Source: Psilocybe azurescens (Eukaryota; Basidiomycota; Agaricomycetes; Agaricales; Agrocybaceae). From it: a stretch of 64,000 nt of DNA. Numbering within the stretch: position 1 is the first letter of the stretch; each line of letters begins with the position of its first letter. A program made the translations under genes and the position numbers. Positions 1 through 12,000 of the stretch are shown piece after piece. A model generated the notes under the pieces. The model saw nothing but the letters and a program-made list of their open reading frames with translations, was not told where the DNA came from and searched no databases. Location: assembly GCA_023853785.1 (NCBI GenBank), contig JAJIRX010000732.1, positions 1 through 64,000 on the forward strand, written 5' to 3'.

Positions 1-2112
1 TTCATTACCATAAGGTGCAGTGGATGTTGAGTCGGTATTACACAATGTAGCAAGATGTTGGTGAGAGGTCTTCAATGGATGCAGCATTTAAATTGGCCAA
101 GATCTGAGTATAGTTGGTGCCGATTTTCACATCATCACCAGTCCAGCCAGGACCCAAATCCCAATCATCAGCTGTAACTCTTTCATTGTCAATGACAACT
201 GAAACTATTTTCATGGCTAAGGACTTGTCACACGCGTATCATGTCTGGAGTAGCTAATCATGCAAAAATATTATAGCCTGAAGAAGGAGCCGCTAAACTG
301 ATTGATGTGCGCTTGGTGAAAGAAGAGCACTGCCATCAGCAGCCCAAGTTGCCTGCCCACATATGCCTGTCTCTGATAGATGATGTGATCTGCAAAAATT
401 TCAGTCATAGTTGTTACTAAATAAAAAAAATTATACATAGGATTGCGCATCTCAATGCCAACTGTGAATAGTTCATGCTTAGCACCTGCTGCAAAGGCTA
501 CTGCATCATAACCATTGATGATTTGGTTGGGGGATAGCCAATTAGAGTCAACCGATAATAAAGATCGGTGATAGGTGGATGACCTCCATGGAAGTGGAGG
601 CCTGAAAAAAGTACTGAAAACTCTTCCATCAACCATGCTATTCCACAACACAAGATATGAAAGTATTCTGGAGAAACATTGGGATTGAACTTGCTGAGGA
701 TTTGCATACAGGTTGGAATCCCTGAACTGTCTGAAGCATCAACGTGAGGCTCTCCAAATTTCCTAAAAATGCTTGCAAATTTGTATCTACTACAAACAGA
801 TAGTTAGTATTAATGATACAAGTTCTAGGAATACAATGTACCAGACTGAGATATACCAGGAGCAATATTTAATTGCCAGGATGGCCAGGCACAGTTATCA
901 TCATCTCCAATAGGAGCCAAAGCAGACACTGCTGCTTGCCGTTTTAAACGCTGAGCAGAGATTCAGGAGCTTTTTGAGACCCATAATACCAGCTGCTGCA
1001 CCAGTCTGATCCATTTGTTAAATAAAATTGATAAAATGTACAAAACATACATAAAAACATACCTTGACAATATTGAATCTCATTGATGAATCTGCATCTT
1101 TTGTTCTTGAGAATACTTTACTTTGAGCACCTGGAGCACTCATGGTTTTTTGGGCCTGCATTGTTGCACCAAGAGTATAACAGCGTGGACCTGATTTGAT
1201 ATTGACAGCTCGGTCATGTCGCTCAAATTGGATGCCGCCAATATAATTTCCATCTTCATCTTTTACTGGTTTATGCGGTGACATCAGACTTGTAGGACCT
1301 AGAATATCTTCTTGAAGCTTGCGGCATTTATCTAGGTCGTCTTGATTGCGGTCCTCTAAAAAATTTTCAGAGAGTTAGTTGTGTAGTTGAATGATAGGTT
1401 CAATGAAGACTTGAATCTTACCTAGATAGGGCCCACGACTTCAGAATATCATCTTCAAACCGTCCTGAACCATATTTGTTTCTCTCCAGGTAGAAAACAT
1501 TTTCAGATGGTTTTGCGTAGAAAATACCTGCAGGGAGACAATGTGAGATTAGCATTATAAAGAAATTCAAACAGAGAAATTGTACCTTGCTGTATACCAT
1601 CTTCTTTACTTCTTGGTATCTTTGTATTAGCCGAATGATGAAAGCGAGCAGCCATAGCCTCCTGCGACCAATCTGCTACTCCCAAGATAATACGGGCACA
1701 AGGGTGATTAACCAGAGGATGTTGATCAAGTTCATACAATATAGGTAGAAGAGGGTCACGGCCAACCAGTTCAGTCATTTTTCTTGCACCAGAAGGGGGT
1801 GCGACTTCGCTCCAGTATCAAGACCAGGCTCAAATTGATATTGGGGTATTGGAGCAAACTGGGGCTCATCTGAGGCAGGGGTGGTTGCAAGTTTCCTAAA
1901 TACAGAGCCATTTCGAGGACGTTTATGCCGAACTCGCGGTGTATAAGAAGATGATGAACTGGAAGAAACAAAGGGATGGGAGTCCGATGATGAAGATGTA
2001 TCGTCCCGAGCACTGCCAGAGCCATTCCGATGCTGCAAAACCCGGTGCATAAAAGCGACCTGTGTCTGAGTTGTCGTGTTAACTGATGCTGAGACCTGGT
2101 CTTAGAGGGCAT
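1..2112 (-). CDS. Uncharacterised gene of a repeat-associated Agaricomycete family, cut by the left edge
   Basis: I do not recognise a biochemical function. Protein-like blocks follow each other leftward with plausible short introns: a Ser/Asp-rich N-terminus (about 2050-1780), ILGVADWSQEAMAARF (about 1690-1640), an intron ending near 1530, GIFYAKPSENVFYLERNK, another intron, a block about 1360-1070 containing IGGIQFERHDRAV, then DASDSSGIPT, INGYDAVAFAAGAKHELF (about 530-475) and DDWDLGPGWTGDD (about 165-130), continuing to the edge. Frame changes at about 1780 and 700-560 suggest damage or unrecognised introns. I have the impression that similar proteins occur in many copies in mushroom genomes, which fits transposon cargo. 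The first ATG (2112) is a guess. Confidence 0.45.
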
Positions 2113-2227
2113 TGTCAAAGGTTCAACAAAAGAGATTAGAGGAAACTAGTCAAGATACGGTGTGAACATGTACAATCGTACTTGGGTTTTCAATCTCCGC
2201 CTATCTACATACCCGTGTCTCTTTGAA

Positions 2228-2284
2228 TTTGGTCTACAAATGACGTCAAGCCGGGGCCACAGCTGAGGGATTGCGTCATGTCAT
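2228..2284. repeat. Repeat copy A with TGACGTCA palindrome
   Basis: About 57 bp resemble 8785-8842 in the same orientation. Both contain ATGACGTCAAGCCGG, then about 16 variable bases including GCTGA, then GATTGCGTCAT. TGACGTCA is the classic CRE/ATF bZIP palindrome. This copy lies about 120 bp upstream of the start of the leftmost gene, where it could be a regulatory site or a remnant of a repeated terminal sequence. Confidence 0.5.
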
Positions 2285-2383
2285 CCAACACAAAATACCA
2301 GGTGCAGAATTCATTAACTATACTCTTCCAACTCATCCTCGTCTGACTCATGAACCCACCCAGCATAAGCAACACTAATACTA

Positions 2384-2760
2384 TCAGGGGATTTGCTCAT
2401 CCTTCACCTTGATCCCATGCTCGGCATATGGCACAGGCATATAAAATACTGACGAGTTCTTAGGATAATCCCACCACAACAAATTCCCGTTCAGATTCAC
2501 GCTGGCACTGGCACCAGTCTTCGCTTGCTCAGCTGAAGCAGGCTCTGTGCCACCTGTCGACTTCGCTGCCGAGTGCGAGCCCGAGTTTGAAGACGACGAC
2601 ACTCCATCTATAGAGAAAAGAGATGTCATTAGTGTACATTCACTCAGCGTTGCGAAAATGTAAATTAAAACATGAAATTCAAAAAGAATGTGAGATATAT
2701 CAGAACGAGAGAAATATAAAACAATGAAGCCAGTAAACTCACTTTTGCTCTTGATCTCAG
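2384..2760 (-). other. Exon-like tail downstream of the ACC fragment, unknown
   Basis: On the minus strand, 2608-2384 is open and Ser/Thr-rich, ending in a segment with LLWWDYPKN and YAEHGIKVKDEQIP before a stop. It follows a possible intron (about 2745-2609) after the last recognisable acetyl-CoA carboxylase residues. It does not resemble the carboxylase C-terminus. It may be a piece of another gene fused in when the carboxylase copy was made, or a chance frame. Confidence 0.25.
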
Positions 2761-2769
2761 TTCCACCCA

Positions 2770-4745
2770 GTGCAGCCTCCGCCTCCACCTCCCGCGCACT
2801 ACACTGACTCTCCTCTGCACCTGCACCTCTGGCGTCTGCCCTCACTTTCACGTTTATCACCCACACCACCACCGTAGAAATGACGTCTGGCATTCTTCCA
2901 GACTGCAGGTTTGGCACAGCCTTTAGCTTCCATACGTCCAGTGCGACTGATGGTAATGGGTTACTAACTGTATACAGAATAATTACAACACAAAGCACTT
3001 ACTCATGAAGGTCAGCGTATAACAGCGCTATCTGTTTGTACGTTGGTTGCAGTAAAGTCTCCCTCTCGGCCAGAGCCGCCGCGCAGCTGCACGTTGCTCA
3101 GGAGATTTGGAGGTATCCTTGCTGTCGCGTTTCAAAGAGGCGTAAGTCGAGTCGAGCCTCTCCATAAGTGCCAAGATCTTATCACAACGCATTTTGATCT
3201 CGATGATACCCTCTGGTTCAAGAACACCAGCTCGAGTCGACATCTGCGTACATCTCCATCTGCTCGGAGTTGATAGATGGGTCGAGCACGACCCATGCAC
3301 CTCCACGAAGCTCGCCATTGGGGACTATGTAGACAAAGACCGGCTGTTTGTAGCTTGAGAGGCCGTCCACAATCTTAGAACCTTGCTTCAGGATCTCGTC
3401 GTACATGTCTTGCTGTCCACCAGAGAACCCACGCCAATTGGCGAAGATGATCAATGGCAATCCTTCTCGGTTGAAGTCGAAGATGGCTTGGGTGGTCTAA
3501 ACTTGACCAGCCTCCATGATGCGCTGCTCGAACGAAGATGGATTGGCGGGTCAGCAGGAACCACGCGCTCGATAGTACGGGTTTCGACCGCAATGACACC
3601 CATAGGGATACCACCTAGGCGTGCACGTCCAACGACAACGGTCTGAGCCCACCACTGAGCGTTTCTTGGAATGAATCTTTATTGAAGAATCCACTCAAGT
3701 ACTCAGAGGAAGTCTCATCAACTTTACCCTCGATGAACCAACATAGATCGTAGGCACCTTTAGGAGGAACGTAGTCGATATCACGATCCCAGGTATCAGG
3801 GGACACCCGAACAGGAAAATGCGAAGGACGATGTTGACGATATTCGGTGCTTGACTGTTGGCACCATATCGCTCGGAAAACTCGTGACCGTCGAATGAGG
3901 GCAGCATCGAGACGACCTTGTCGAATCCTTTGGCCATAGCTTTCACGTTGGGGAAGGAAGCGATGGTTCCAGTGCGGACTGGCTGGGACTGGTGTCGATT
4001 GATCATGTAAATAAGATCGCTGACAGAAGCTGAACGAAGTGGAGGTCCTCTAGAGACAAGATGTCAGCGAAGAGAAATTTCAGACTGAAAATGAGACGTA
4101 CCCTGCTGCAATGCGCGGAGTATCTGGAGGAGTGCGAATGTCCTAAATTGAAACGCCATGTCACAACAGTCGGAACTTCTCCGTCATCCAGGGTATCGCC
4201 TTCTTCGTAATCAAGGGAAAGCAAGTTATATGCCTTGTACGCGCGCCTAATATGTACCTCGTATGCAGCTTGACAAGCAAATCAGACGTGATACCGAAAA
4301 AGAGATAAGGAAGAACTAACCAAGTCGAACCATGGGATCGTCATGGTTAAAGAAGGTCGGTAAGATGTCGTAGACCACATATCTCGAATCCGTTAGTTCC
4401 CTGAGAACTTCAGCCGAGGGAGTCCTTGGGACACATCAGCTTTGTTCATGAGATAAAAGAAGAAAAGTAGCATACCTAGGCGCCGCCTGATTCACCGTAG
4501 TAGTTATTGGTCACCGAGTTCTTCAGCACTGGTTCCATCTGAACGAGACGCTCCTCATATGAGGGCATTTGACCAAAGGATGAGAACCTCTCGGGCTTTC
4601 AACGACACTGATGTGGACGATCTAACGCGGGCAATTAACACCAAGACACACGGTAAATATAAGAAACATACTTGGCTTCCAAAGAGGTAAGTCCTTGTAA
4701 GACCTTGAAACCCTTGGTCCTTCAGCGTTTGCATGTTGTGGTTGA
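2770..4745 (-). pseudogene. Acetyl-CoA carboxylase (ACC) copy: partial, with internal deletion
   Basis: ACC makes malonyl-CoA for fatty acid synthesis; the eukaryotic enzyme is one chain of over 2,000 residues. Only two parts survive. From 4745 leftward is a stretch of the central domain: QMPSYEERLVQMEP, SAEVLRELTDSRYVVYDILP, a DYEEGDT block, then INRHQSQPVRTGTIASFP and ERYGANSQAPN (to about 3830). Directly after it comes the carboxyltransferase part, DTWDRDIDYVPPKGAYD (about 3800), then [16 protein letters not shown] and [11 protein letters not shown], to PTYKQIALLYADLHE (about 3010) and, after an intron, GRMEAKGCAKPAVWKNARR. The biotin carboxylase and biotin carrier parts and several hundred residues between the two blocks are absent. 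Introns are retained, so this is a DNA-level copy, not a retrocopy. Frameshifts at about 3660, 3490, 3240 and 3070 rule out function. It lies head to head with the SHMT copy. Confidence 0.85.
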
Positions 4746-4881
4746 ACGTTCAACGTTGAACCGTAACGATGAGGGTTAACGGCGGACTGATGTGCCGAAC
4801 AAATATGGTCACGTGACCTCTCGCACTACGATCGCTCACCCGTACAGCCATATCTTCCCCACTACTTGAATCTCTAGGACC

Positions 4882-6890
4882 ATGGCCACTGCAAATACCC
4901 CGATTTTGTACGTCTCTCTGCTTTCAATCCCAACGACAGTGGTGTGCTCATAGATGTGCTGTCCAACAATAGAACAAGGTTCTCTACCAGCCTTAGGCGG
5001 AGATCGACCCCGAGGTCAAGAACATCATCGACAAGGAAACATGGAGACAGTTCACCGGTCTCGAGCTCATTGCTTCAGAGGTGCGCCTATTTCCCTCCAC
5101 TGTATCCTATGCCCCGCTTCCTAACTCGCTCCGTTTCGTCGACATAGAACTTGACTAGTCAGGCCACCATGGAGGCCAACGGTTCCATCTTGACCAACAA
5201 GTACTCCAAGGGTCTCCCTAACGCCCGCTACTACGGTGGAAACGAGTACATCGACGAGCTCGAAATCCTCTGCTGCAAGCGAGCTCTCAGGCGTTCAACC
5301 TCGACCCCGCAAAGTGGGGTGTCAACGTCCAGCCTTACTTGGGTAGCGTAAGTCATCTCCCCACTTTCTTGCGTCTCCTATCCTCCATATCCTTTCCGCA
5401 ACCGCATGCTAAATATACATCGTTTGTGATTCATACAAACAGCAAAGTGTGTATTACTCTTGCGGGACTGACGGATCTCCGTCGTGAAACTAACCATGCT
5501 CATTCCTTTTCAGCTTTGCTGCTCTCACCGCTCTAACTCAACCCAACGACCGTCTCATGGGTCTCGGGCTTCCGGATGGTGGACATCTCACACACGGCTA
5601 CTACGTATCGGATCTCTCGTACTCTCTGCTTCGAGGCTTTACGGAAAATTTAACGACATATCACGTATATTGCTTAGACCGCGAAGAAGAAGATGACTGC
5701 TTCCTCGATTTACTTCCAGTCCCTCCCTTACGCCATCACCCCTGAATCCAACCTCATCGACTATGCCGGACTCGCTGCCCAAGCCAAGATCTTCAAGCCC
5801 AGACTTATATATCTGCGGTAGCTTCGGCGTAGCCCCGTGATTGGGACTACGCTGAGCTGAAGAAGACGGCGACCAAGGAGGGTGCATGGCTCATAGCTGA
5901 TATCGCCCACACCAGCGGTCTCATTGCTGCTCAGGAGCTCAACAACCCCTTTGAATACTGCGACGTCGTTACTACTACCACGTACGTTTTCCATTTTCCG
6001 CTATGATTAAAGGCATATTAATACTGCGTGTTAGCCATAAAACTCTCCGTGGTCCCCGTGCCGGTTTGATCTTCAGGAAAGACCTCGAGAACGCTGCAGA
6101 TCTCGAGAAGCGCGTCAACGATGCTGTCTTCCCTGCTTGCCAAGGTGACCCCCACAACAACGTAAGCACGCGCTCTTCCTCCCTCTGTCGTTCTCCGTGA
6201 ACATGTACACACGCTTTCCCGTGTCCCCTTCTAGACCATCGCTGCTATCGCCACCTCTCTCCTCCAAGTCTCTAAACGCTGAAGTTTAAGCTGTACGCTA
6301 AGCAAGTCATCGCCAACGCCCGCGCACTCGCTGCTTCTTTAGTCTCGCACGGTTACAAGCTCCAGACTGACGGTACCGATAACCACTTGGTGCTCTGGGA
6401 TCTCCGCCCCATCGGTCTCACCGGCAGCAAAGTTGAGAAAGGCTGCGATCTCATGGGTATCACCATCAACAGTGCGTGTTCTCTTTCTCCCTTCCGCTGT
6501 TTATGTCTCACAGAACTATTTATTTTCCAGAGAACGCTGTTTCTGGCGACGCATCTGCCCAAGTCCCCGGTGGTATCCGCCTCGGCACATCCGCGCTCAC
6601 CTCGCGTAACATGAAAGAGGAGGACATCAAAGTCGTCGCGGACTTCCTGCACCGCACTGTGCAGCTCTCGCTCCTGCTCCAGAAAGAGGCCGGCTCGAAA
6701 CTGCTCAAGGACTTTGTTCGTGTGGCGACCGTGCCCCAGGAGGGACTCGAGGGGTACAAGCAGGTGAAACAGCTCAGGGACAAGGTCGTGGCCTTTGCGA
6801 GCCAGTGGCCTCTGCCCGGTGTTGATGTGCAGACGCTGACGAAGCCTGAGGGGATCCACGACTGCGCGGGGACTGGCGGAAAAGATTTGG
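4882..6890 (+). pseudogene. Serine hydroxymethyltransferase (SHMT) copy, frame-broken
   Basis: SHMT is the PLP enzyme that interconverts serine and glycine with tetrahydrofolate. Nearly the whole protein is traceable: start MATANTPIL at 4882, AEIDPEVKNIIDKETWRQF, the [20 protein letters not shown] substrate region, [46 protein letters not shown] (PLP-binding Asp/His region), then [13 protein letters not shown] with the Schiff-base lysine, [13 protein letters not shown] and the C-terminus TLTKPEGIHD near 6864. Several introns remain in the expected places. It is dead: a lost base near 5290, an extra base plus TAG near 5825-5840, a frameshift with stop near 6280-6300, a Gly-to-Asp change in the GGPHN motif (about 6150), and no stop after the last residue, where it runs into foreign sequence. 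Confidence 0.88.
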
Positions 6891-6949
6891 ATTTCATGTC
6901 TCCACTTTTTCGCTTTTGGTTTTTTTCATCAAAAGAAGATTCAACGATC

Positions 6950-8470
6950 AAGTGTTGACCAGCCTCGACACTGGAATTGACTACAATCATCCAACTCTCG
7001 GAGGAGGAATTGGAAGTAACTTCTTGGTTATTGGCGGTTATGATTTCGTCGGAGATGCCTACGATGGATCCAATACCTCTACTCCTGACTCCGACCCTCA
7101 TGACAACTGCCAAGGTGCGCATATATTTTGTTTTCGATTTCTTCAAGAGGGCTGGGATTAAAAACCTTCAAGGCCATGGAACACACGTTGCTGTATGTAA
7201 GGCTCTGTAATTCGTTTCTCGTTATAATAACCTTTCTGTAGGGTATCATCTCGGCCCTTCCTGGCAACGATTTCAACATTACCGGTGTTGCTTATGGTGC
7301 AAAGCTGAACGCATACAGAGTTTTTTGGATGCGAGGGCTCGGTTACCGAAGACGGTTGGTCTCTCTTCCAACTGTCTGTCTACATCTGTCTCACAAAGCA
7401 CCTAAATAATAGTTCTTGTGGACGCCTTAATCAAGGGTTATCCAGACGGAAATGATATCCTGAATCTGTCGCTGGGTGGTGCCGACGGTTGGGCTGCTTT
7501 TAGCGCTGTTGTTGCAAGCAGACTCGCCAATCTTGGAAAGATCATTGCAATCGCTGCTGGAAATGATGTATGTCCTCGCCTCGTTTATCTTGTGCCCCGT
7601 TTTATCTGACCTTGGCTTGATCAGGGCACAGATGGTTCGTGGTACTCCTCCAGCTCTGGAAATGCACACGACGCCATCTCCGTTGCAAGTGTTGACAAGT
7701 AAACACCCTTTTATATCCATTTTCCAATTTTTCGTGACTGAGTAAATCTCGACAGCACCATCATACCTCTCCAAAACGCAACTGTCCATGGTGTAACCCA
7801 CGATCCTATTACTTACTTCGCCTCGCTTCCTTTCCCAATTGAGGGAGTTCTGCCCGTGTATGTGACTTCAAACGACACCACGATCGCAGATGATGCCTGC
7901 GACCCTCTTCCTGATAGTACCCTGATCTTTCTGATAAGGTCGTCATCGTCCGCCGCGGAAGCTGCAATTTCGTAAGTGTTATTATATGTGCCTTCTATAG
8001 CTTGATTGACCCGTGCTATTCGTATAGGTTCAGAAACTGGATCACATCTTCGCAAAGGGTGCCAGGGTTGCATTAATTTACGAGTAAGTTGACGCTGTTT
8101 GCATTCCAGCACTCGTGTTGACATTCCTTTCAAAGTAATGGAAACGGGCTTGCTCGTATTGGCGTTGATGATTACCAGGCAACTCTTATCCAAGCCGCAG
8201 ATGGAGAATATGTAAGCTCATTCTGAGTTCATCGCTCTACTCCTAGCTGGCTCACCTTTGATTCGATTATAGCTTGTGCAACAATATGCAGCCGGAAATC
8301 CCGTCGCTCTGTCCTTCCCTCAAGTCGGTGGATCATATGCCTTTCTTCTCCTCTCCGTCAAAGGAAAGTCTCCCGCTGTTGCCAAGTCGGCGCACACATT
8401 GTCTGAGACTACTTCCAGCAAAATCGCGTCAAGCAACACCGATTGTGACCCATGGCACACAGTCATCATG
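6950..8470 (+). pseudogene. Subtilisin-type serine protease (S8) copy lacking the catalytic serine region
   Basis: This resembles fungal secreted S8 proteases with a PA insert. It begins at the catalytic Asp motif (DTGIDYNHPTLGGG, about 6970), continues to the His motif GHGTHVA (about 7175), GVAYGAKLNAYRVF, an ILNLSLGG...GW block (about 7460), AIAAGND (oxyanion-hole region, about 7550), GNAHDAISVASV, then a PA-like region with YFASLPFPIEGVLP, RRGSCNF and GARVALIY (about 7820-8080). It fades out after VALSFPQVGGSYAF (about 8345). The signal peptide, propeptide and the GTSMA-type serine motif are absent. Introns are kept. It starts about 90 bp after the end of the SHMT homology, so the two fragments are nearly fused. 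Confidence 0.8.
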
Positions 8471-9019
8471 TCCTCTTGGCCATCGTGTACGTGTGCCCAC
8501 ACATATTCCATTCCTTGCAGCTCCAGACCCATTCTTCCCCAAAGCTCAATCACAAGCCCAAGGCTTGCAATCCCGCATGCACCCATGTCCACTGTGCCCG
8601 TGATCTGTATTTACCTTTTTTCTCAATTTTCTATGCATGCACATGTAGAACAATACATCTTTAAATCTTGCTCAGGATTGTTTATGCTGTCTAGCTTTGA
8701 TCTCTTTCATATACTAGGTATATCTTGAGGAGATATTCTGTCCAGCAAACATTTACCGGGAATCCGGGTATGTTTCTATTTTGGGCTTCAAGCAGATGAC
8801 GTCAAGCCGGAGTTCTGGCTGAATGATTGCGTCATAGTTCCCCAAAGCCTTCACCGCACAAAAGAGCTCGAATCTCCATTAATTCCTTTCTGAAAGACCT
8901 TCAATAACAACTATATCCCATGCTCCACAAAATTTATAGAGTTATTGTGAAGAAAATTTCTTGAAAGAAATCACTACATTTGACATTGAAGGTGCGATAT
9001 AAATATATTACACTGGCAT
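8471..9019. other. Non-coding stretch between protease fragment and transposase
   Basis: Apart from the second copy of the CRE-like repeat (about 8785-8842) I see no gene, RNA or clear repeat here. The sequence becomes AT-rich toward the 3' end of the transposase gene. Confidence 0.5.
8785..8842. repeat. Repeat copy A' with TGACGTCA palindrome
   Basis: This is a direct repeat of 2228-2284: TTGGGCTTCAAGCAG, then ATGACGTCAAGCCGG, a variable stretch with GCTGA, and GATTGCGTCAT. The two copies flank the block of three broken host genes (about 2380-8470), so they may mark its insertion boundaries or be shared regulatory sequence. Confidence 0.5.
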
Positions 9020-12000
9020 TTATATATCATCATCGTCATCATTATCTTGTCCATCGTCTGCAGCATCATCTGTTTGAATAAAACTGTACGGGAGTAGTTA
9101 CCACTTCTATCCACAATTCCCCAATCTTTCCCTCTGGGTATTCTTCCGATAACATTTGTGATTGACTGTAGGTCGAGTACCTGCTGCGCCCTGACATTTC
9201 GGTACATGGTAAGAGTTTCTGCAGCATTCCTTCCATCAGTGACACAGGGAGACACAACGGCCAGGAGACGTGTCTTTCCTCGTATCTCTCGCCAAAAATG
9301 ATTGTTGGGAATATCCAATTGAAGAATAAGATCCAAAGCACCATAACATATGTCCGCCTTCTCTGTAACCTTCTTTGATTTTTATCTGTGACATATCTAA
9401 GAATCTCATACTATTAAGCCCAGTTAGTGAGTATAAAGTATTGTTATCACAATACCGATACTCACCTTAACATATGACATACATCTTAGGTCTTCTTTGT
9501 TCCCAAGAGAAAGGATTCGGATTGAGTCACCTGAGTTAGCTATTCTGACCCTACCCCAGAGGGGATCACCGCAGGAAGTTGCTTTTCAATCGACACTGCT
9601 TTCTGCCCAATAATTGGAGAAAGATACTGAGCTATTTTTGATCGCACGGCACTGGTGGGCTGGTATTTCTTGTGATGGGGAGGCCGGAGTATAGAATGAG
9701 GGTCTGATGGAAATTTAAATGTTAGCCCTGAGCATTCTAAGCTGGATAGCTAGCAGATAGCAATAATAACAATGCCTGAATGCAGAGAGAACTTACATTC
9801 AGGAAATACATATTCTCCCCTTTTTAATTCATTGCCTAATTTTTTAGGCAACACTCCATATTCCTCCATGTCATAAAACAGATCGATTTGGTTCAAGTAA
9901 GCCTTGTGGAGCACAATGTTATTGAGATTTGCCCAAGGTTTAACACGTGAACGGAGACTGGATTGCATATATCCACAGTATCTTTCCATCCAAAACGTCC
10001 ATGTTGTCCATACAGGTCCACAAAAGTGCACATTGTCACATAAATGTAGTAGGCCATGAACAGTTAATACACATGTTGATAATCGATCAGTCTTGTATTG
10101 ATAATAAATTCTGGAGTTGAACATGTATCAGCAGCAGCCAGGCAAGAGAAAAGTCTGTAGTAGACATGGCTAATGACGCACTTTTCAAAGGTTTGGACCC
10201 ATGTTATGATATTGCTCTCAACTTCTGCAAGTTCTGAACGGCTGATGGTGAACTGTATCAGCTTCTTCATGATGCATACAAGTTGAACAAAATGTTTGTA
10301 ATAGATGTCCTTCATAAATCGACCTTTTAAGAGGATAGGCGCCATATAAATGAACCAAAATGACCATCCTTCAGCATTAAGGTTCACTCGGTTGTTGTAT
10401 GGATTTCCCAGAGAGCGAACAAAATCAGCAGGTATGAAGCGGATGGCCCTTGTCGTTTCTGTGGCCACCTCTTTCCATACATGTTCAGGTATAATGAAGT
10501 CTTCATTGCCTGCATCCAGACCTTTGTATCGACCTAGCCAGAGATCCACCAGATTTTTGACAACATTCTCAAGAAGGAGATGCATATAGTCCCAAGGCAT
10601 TCCTTGAGCATAATCAAGTGAGCCCACCCGTGTAAGTGCCGGCATTGCTTTAATTCCAAACTCCTGAGCAATTTCTTCTTGCCTCAGAGGCGATGCAGCT
10701 GATTTGATTGCATCTGTGACAGTCTTCCAGTCTGAATGTTTTCGCAATGGAAGGGCATGAGGATCGTATGCATTTTGCTTAGTGGGAGGTGTTAAAGGAA
10801 CATAATATGTTTTGTTTGTGCCTTTAGCCTTTGAAGGGTCGTTTACAGCTTTTATCCTGCAGGACCGGCAAGGACATTTTGCATTATGCCCTTTGATGTT
10901 GAGAAATTTCTCCATAGCAATCATATCTCCTCCCACAAAAATATTGTATGCGTGAAGATTGAAGCGTTGTTGAGTGACACAGTTGAATGTTTCAACACCT
11001 ACTGCCAGTTTCACTAGCTCTTCATCAAGGGGTGGAGGAATGTGCTCAAATGTTTGGGCCCTTTTGGTCCGGGGTAATGCCCAGGCAGAGGAGTCGTGAA
11101 TTATGAGTTCGAATTTCTGGTGGGAAATTCAATAGCTGAATAACTATTGGCGTTGCAGTCGGTCCACCTCGTTTCTGTTTATAAAGTAGATAGCCATCCA
11201 TAGAGAGTGAAAAGGCAATATCGGTGGAATTTGAAAAGTAGTTATGAGATAGCTTTTTGCCATCCACAGTGACTTTTCTTCGGCATAGTTTCATGTAATG
11301 TTCACAGTCAAATACATCTCCAATTTCATCAGGAAATTCATCTGGATCCAACAATTCGGCCTTTTTGGCTGTATATGTATGGCGGTATGACAGAAGGTCG
11401 ACAGTTTTGAGATTGGAAAAAGTCTTTGAAGACGAGGAATTAGGGGTAGATAACAGAAGACACGTCGGGGCTTTCCTTCAGCATTAAAACGGTGTTCTGG
11501 ACAGTAATTGCAAGTTTCATTGTCTTTAAAGTCACCTGTGTATGCCATGCAGGAATTAATGCAACAGTCGATCCATAGTGGTATAAGCCCAGATAGCACG
11601 GCCACACGATGTACAATGGTGTACCAAGAAGATATTTCAAGACGATGGCTAAAAGCGTGACGCATGTGCTGAAAAGCTGTACGGGGCATATTTGCTGTAA
11701 TTCGTATCTTGAATGCTTGAATATTGTCAATATCCTGAGGTGTGAGTTGCATAAATCCTAAGCATACAGTGTCAGTTTGACTACTGAAAACAGCCCAGCT
11801 TTGCTTACGGTTATTCCACATAAATCCATCATCAGAATCATCCGATACTATATCTGGATGCCCATCCAAGGTTTCTTCCAATATTCTCATTTTGTCTGCA
11901 TAAGACAATCTGGCAGCAATTTCCTCTTCTTCGATGTATTCATAGTTCAAGCTGTTTATTTCTGAGGATTGCCAGTTACTGGAATCAACACTTGATAGCA

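Noticed and set aside
2373..2390. CACTAATACTATCAGG as the left terminus of the CACTA element
   Set aside because: Only CACTAAT matches the right terminus, and no CAT target copy or copia continuation lies beside it.
8962..8980. CACTACATTTGACATT as the left CACTA terminus
   Set aside because: It matches the right terminus only in CACTA plus scattered bases, and no copia homology lies to its left.
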